Below, piece by piece: positions 62,901 to 64,000 of a stretch of DNA of 64,000 bases. The notes under the pieces were generated by a model that saw nothing but the letters and a program-made list of their open reading frames with translations, was not told the origin of the DNA and did not search any database. Source of the stretch: Aquirhabdus parva (GTDB lineage: Bacteria > Pseudomonadota > Gammaproteobacteria > Pseudomonadales > Moraxellaceae); the NCBI RefSeq assembly GCF_003351745.1, contig NZ_CP031222.1, forward strand, positions 62,001 through 126,000. The letters are read 5' to 3'. How positions within the stretch are numbered: position 1 is the first letter of the stretch; the number at the start of each line of letters is the position of its first letter. The position numbers and the translations under genes were made by a program.

Positions 62901-63944
62901 GATGGATTGGTTGACAGCATCTATTTTGCGGATTTGGGTGGTCAGCTCTTCCGTGCCGATTTTAATAATACCTATGGGACCAGTACAAGCAAGTTTGGCG
63001 TCCGAGTAACGCGGTTGGCTGATTTAGCAACCAGTACTCAAAAGACGAATGGCACCAATCCACGCTTCTATGCTCCTGTCACAGTGACGATTCATGATCA
63101 AGGCGTCAATACCTTTGCTTTGATTGGTCTGGCATCGGGTAATCGCAGTTCGCCGCTTGATGTGATTGATGTCAGCTTAGGCGGGAGAGGTTTGCGTAGT
63201 CTTCCTGTGAATAATGTGTACGGTATTATAGACCGTGATCTTGCACGCAGAGATCTGATCAAATTAAGCTCAGACGGTTCGAAATATATCAATACCAATG
63301 GGACGACTTTCTCTTCAGCGACTGTAGATAAAACGCTCAGTAATTTGCAGCAGAATCCGCAAAGCTTGACGGGCGATATCCCTAGTACCTTCTTCCCAGC
63401 AAATTCATCGACTACTGCAAAAGATGGCTGGTACCGTTCATTGTCAAGTACTTCAAATGGGACAGAAAAAGCGGATGGTTCATTTAGGTATCCGGGCGGT
63501 ATTAAGGCATTTGAAGATGAACCCATCGCGATTACGGGCCTACTAAAAATCCCCGTTTATGATCCACAAGGAACAGGTGTCCCTGCAGGAAACCCCTGTG
63601 ATCCGCGTGTGGTCGGTGAAACGGATGCACAAACGTACTGTTTACCTTATGGTGTGTGTTTGACCAGTACAGGTGCCATAGATACGACTAAACAGTCGAG
63701 TACCGGTTTTCAATTGGTTGCAAAGAGCTCTACGGATGCGACCCTCGTGAATGGTAATGTATTGGGTGCTGGGATCAGGGGCTTTGTATTGGGAGATGGT
63801 GGCGCATCTACGGATCCGAATGCAACATGCCGGAATATCACTTTGATCGGTAATACCGCTGGAGCAGGGACTTGGAACTGTGCACGTAAACTGGTTCCGA
63901 CCATGTGGTATGAGAAAAAACCTAATATAAGTAAGGTGCAGTAA
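59988..63944 (+). CDS. pilY1: Type IV pilus tip adhesin PilY1
   Basis: 1318 residues with a signal peptide (~35-37, ending A-S-A), an N-terminal von Willebrand A-like domain with the MIDAS start L-D-T-S-G-S-M-S-S (~50), and a C-terminal PQQ-like beta-propeller containing D-R-D-A-D-G-L-V-D, a calcium loop (~965-975). The protein is proposed at the pilus tip for adhesion and surface sensing. Its Ser/Thr/Asn-rich stretch at ~215-320 varies between strains in this family. Confidence 0.93.
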   Translation: MSNQVKRVISREKYLKVCAALISYLLATLISTAASASDLEIYQKPTAGKKTLIMMLDTSGSMSSYDDGTACAVDRYNNEIGYTDSTGDYPRYYCSTGSNGTGTKYYQRITRLQDGMYAVLNSTDPKLNNVVMGVGNFSDNYNTNYGKILVKSDTLGPVGSAQRTALKSAIAGLVANSYTPTAHAYAEAAAYLMGTTTYSETLSYPTIAVQRYKLVRSYTVGSATGSFGNRRYPYTYSYSFYTCATPAPTNFSNNTQSCSDWGNPTNTTGTSSETSNSSPTWANSPTIPTNDGRSGSGTSSSPYIYIVNGTQTRATPNPDSGVPYSVSSAKSGNNYISPLPASTARASCDGQGIYILSDGVPNNSSSDEAAAVMNPALTSTYSDSTANLCPSTGGLPLTSSDSTWNCIGEFSKRLYDPTKNPSGVSIKTAFVGFGTDFGSIATASPPSDVLNACHLGSNLKGDACSPQVATAATNPNANPASGYGNGGFYLATTPDNVTGSVLNFIDNLGTDAINPLVTGAPTVPIDSLNPNGFQPYGYLRLLEPNPAKTSLVLWRGNVKKYNVSGGTLTDASGTTVLTASGTSVSGTKDLWNSTSTADGGIINTGGAYAKVPMPLSGTPNKIRALFTDVASAASGVLTGIVGNGSDVGVALTPVPGVTPTALTDIPSKFIGSGAASPLKDLSTLQQKVLINYLGYNLPLDSTAIPASLPTPGTSASLAMGGSIHAQPIQLTYASTLNADGSLSARTESVLYGSMEGALHLVDAGTGAEQMAFVPMEILANSPQLTALSVGATDQSATPNTPAQGVDGPWVADPAYTTSKGSTIGSSSLTASQMNVYGGLRMGGNSYYGLNLKDFAKAASTTFTPTPRLLFRIDKNSSGFGRMGQTWSKPVLANIRYNNAITRVMIVGGGYDPQYESPSYVPTASAPAQGNTVYMVNAKTGALIWSAVDATNTNSNLIHSIVGRVSAIDRDADGLVDSIYFADLGGQLFRADFNNTYGTSTSKFGVRVTRLADLATSTQKTNGTNPRFYAPVTVTIHDQGVNTFALIGLASGNRSSPLDVIDVSLGGRGLRSLPVNNVYGIIDRDLARRDLIKLSSDGSKYINTNGTTFSSATVDKTLSNLQQNPQSLTGDIPSTFFPANSSTTAKDGWYRSLSSTSNGTEKADGSFRYPGGIKAFEDEPIAITGLLKIPVYDPQGTGVPAGNPCDPRVVGETDAQTYCLPYGVCLTSTGAIDTTKQSSTGFQLVAKSSTDATLVNGNVLGAGIRGFVLGDGGASTDPNATCRNITLIGNTAGAGTWNCARKLVPTMWYEKKPNISKVQ

Positions 63945-63945
63945 T

Positions 63946-64000
63946 ATGGACACTGCAATGCGTAGCAAAGGGTTTACGCTGATCGAGTTGATGATTGCTT
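63946..64000 (+). CDS. pilE: Type IV minor pilin PilE, 5' end only
   Basis: The first 18 codons are seen before the window ends. They read M-D-T-A-M-R-S-K-G|F-T-L-I-E-L-M-I-A, a standard prepilin leader and helix start. The position after pilY1 fits PilE. Start could also be the ATG at 63958. Confidence 0.85.
   Translation, partial: MDTAMRSKGFTLIELMIA

Overview
The window looks like a chromosomal segment of a gammaproteobacterium of the Acinetobacter/Moraxellaceae type. This is inferred from the phosphocholine-type phospholipase C, the cobalamin-dependent ethanolamine route without microcompartment genes, the ribBA-ribH-nusB-thiL-pgpA and glmU-glmS blocks, serB beside a YtjB/Smp-like gene, and the fimT-pilV-pilW-pilX-pilY1-pilE minor pilin operon. 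No rRNA, tRNA, CRISPR array, complete insertion sequence or prophage was recognised.

Region 1 (1-18742) is an accessory secretion and toxin locus. A gspG-like pseudopilin fragment at the left edge and a complete gspG at 8694 share 292 bp that differ at five bases, all synonymous. Between them lie an exported SpvB/TcB-like protein, an exported Rhs protein with a variable C-terminal toxin and an overlapping immunity candidate, and two small exported proteins. gspG-gspF-gspE follow. A convergent minus-strand operon supplies PilM/N/O/P-like assembly proteins, a lipoprotein secretin with TPR and cohesin-like domains, and three pseudopilins. That operon begins with second paralogues of both small exported proteins. 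Together this looks like a non-canonical type II secretion system linked to an Rhs polymorphic toxin.

Region 2 (18743-27960) mixes decay and ordinary genes: a frameshifted flavin monooxygenase remnant, a GGDEF protein, a ferritin-like hydrolase, an internally deleted SDR gene, and a TetR regulator with repeated TTGATT-N3-AATCAA operators. A glycine-zipper lipoprotein, a DUF445 operon with two beta-rich paralogues, and an AraC regulator follow.

Region 3 (27986-44233) looks like a regulon for phospholipid head groups: eutBC and an ethanolamine permease, a class III PLP enzyme of the phospho-lyase type, DeoR and GntR/UTRA regulators, a 2-aminoethylphosphonate-type ABC transporter, an OprO/P-like porin and a Tat-exported phospholipase C. 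Three transcription units (permease-eutBC, ABC transporter, phospholipase C) share one promoter module: a sigma-54 -24/-12 element with the palindrome CTGGTTCGAACCAG starting exactly 28 nt downstream of the first base of the -24 element. This is the strongest new observation in the window.

Region 4 (44289-64000) is mostly housekeeping: glmS, glmU, pgpA, thiL, nusB, ribH and ribBA on the minus strand; a DUF2844/DUF3443-type pair with two pepsin-like D[TS]G motifs; a small lipoprotein; a YtjB/Smp-like protein divergent from serB; and the minor pilin/PilY1 operon, which runs off the right edge inside a pilE-like gene.
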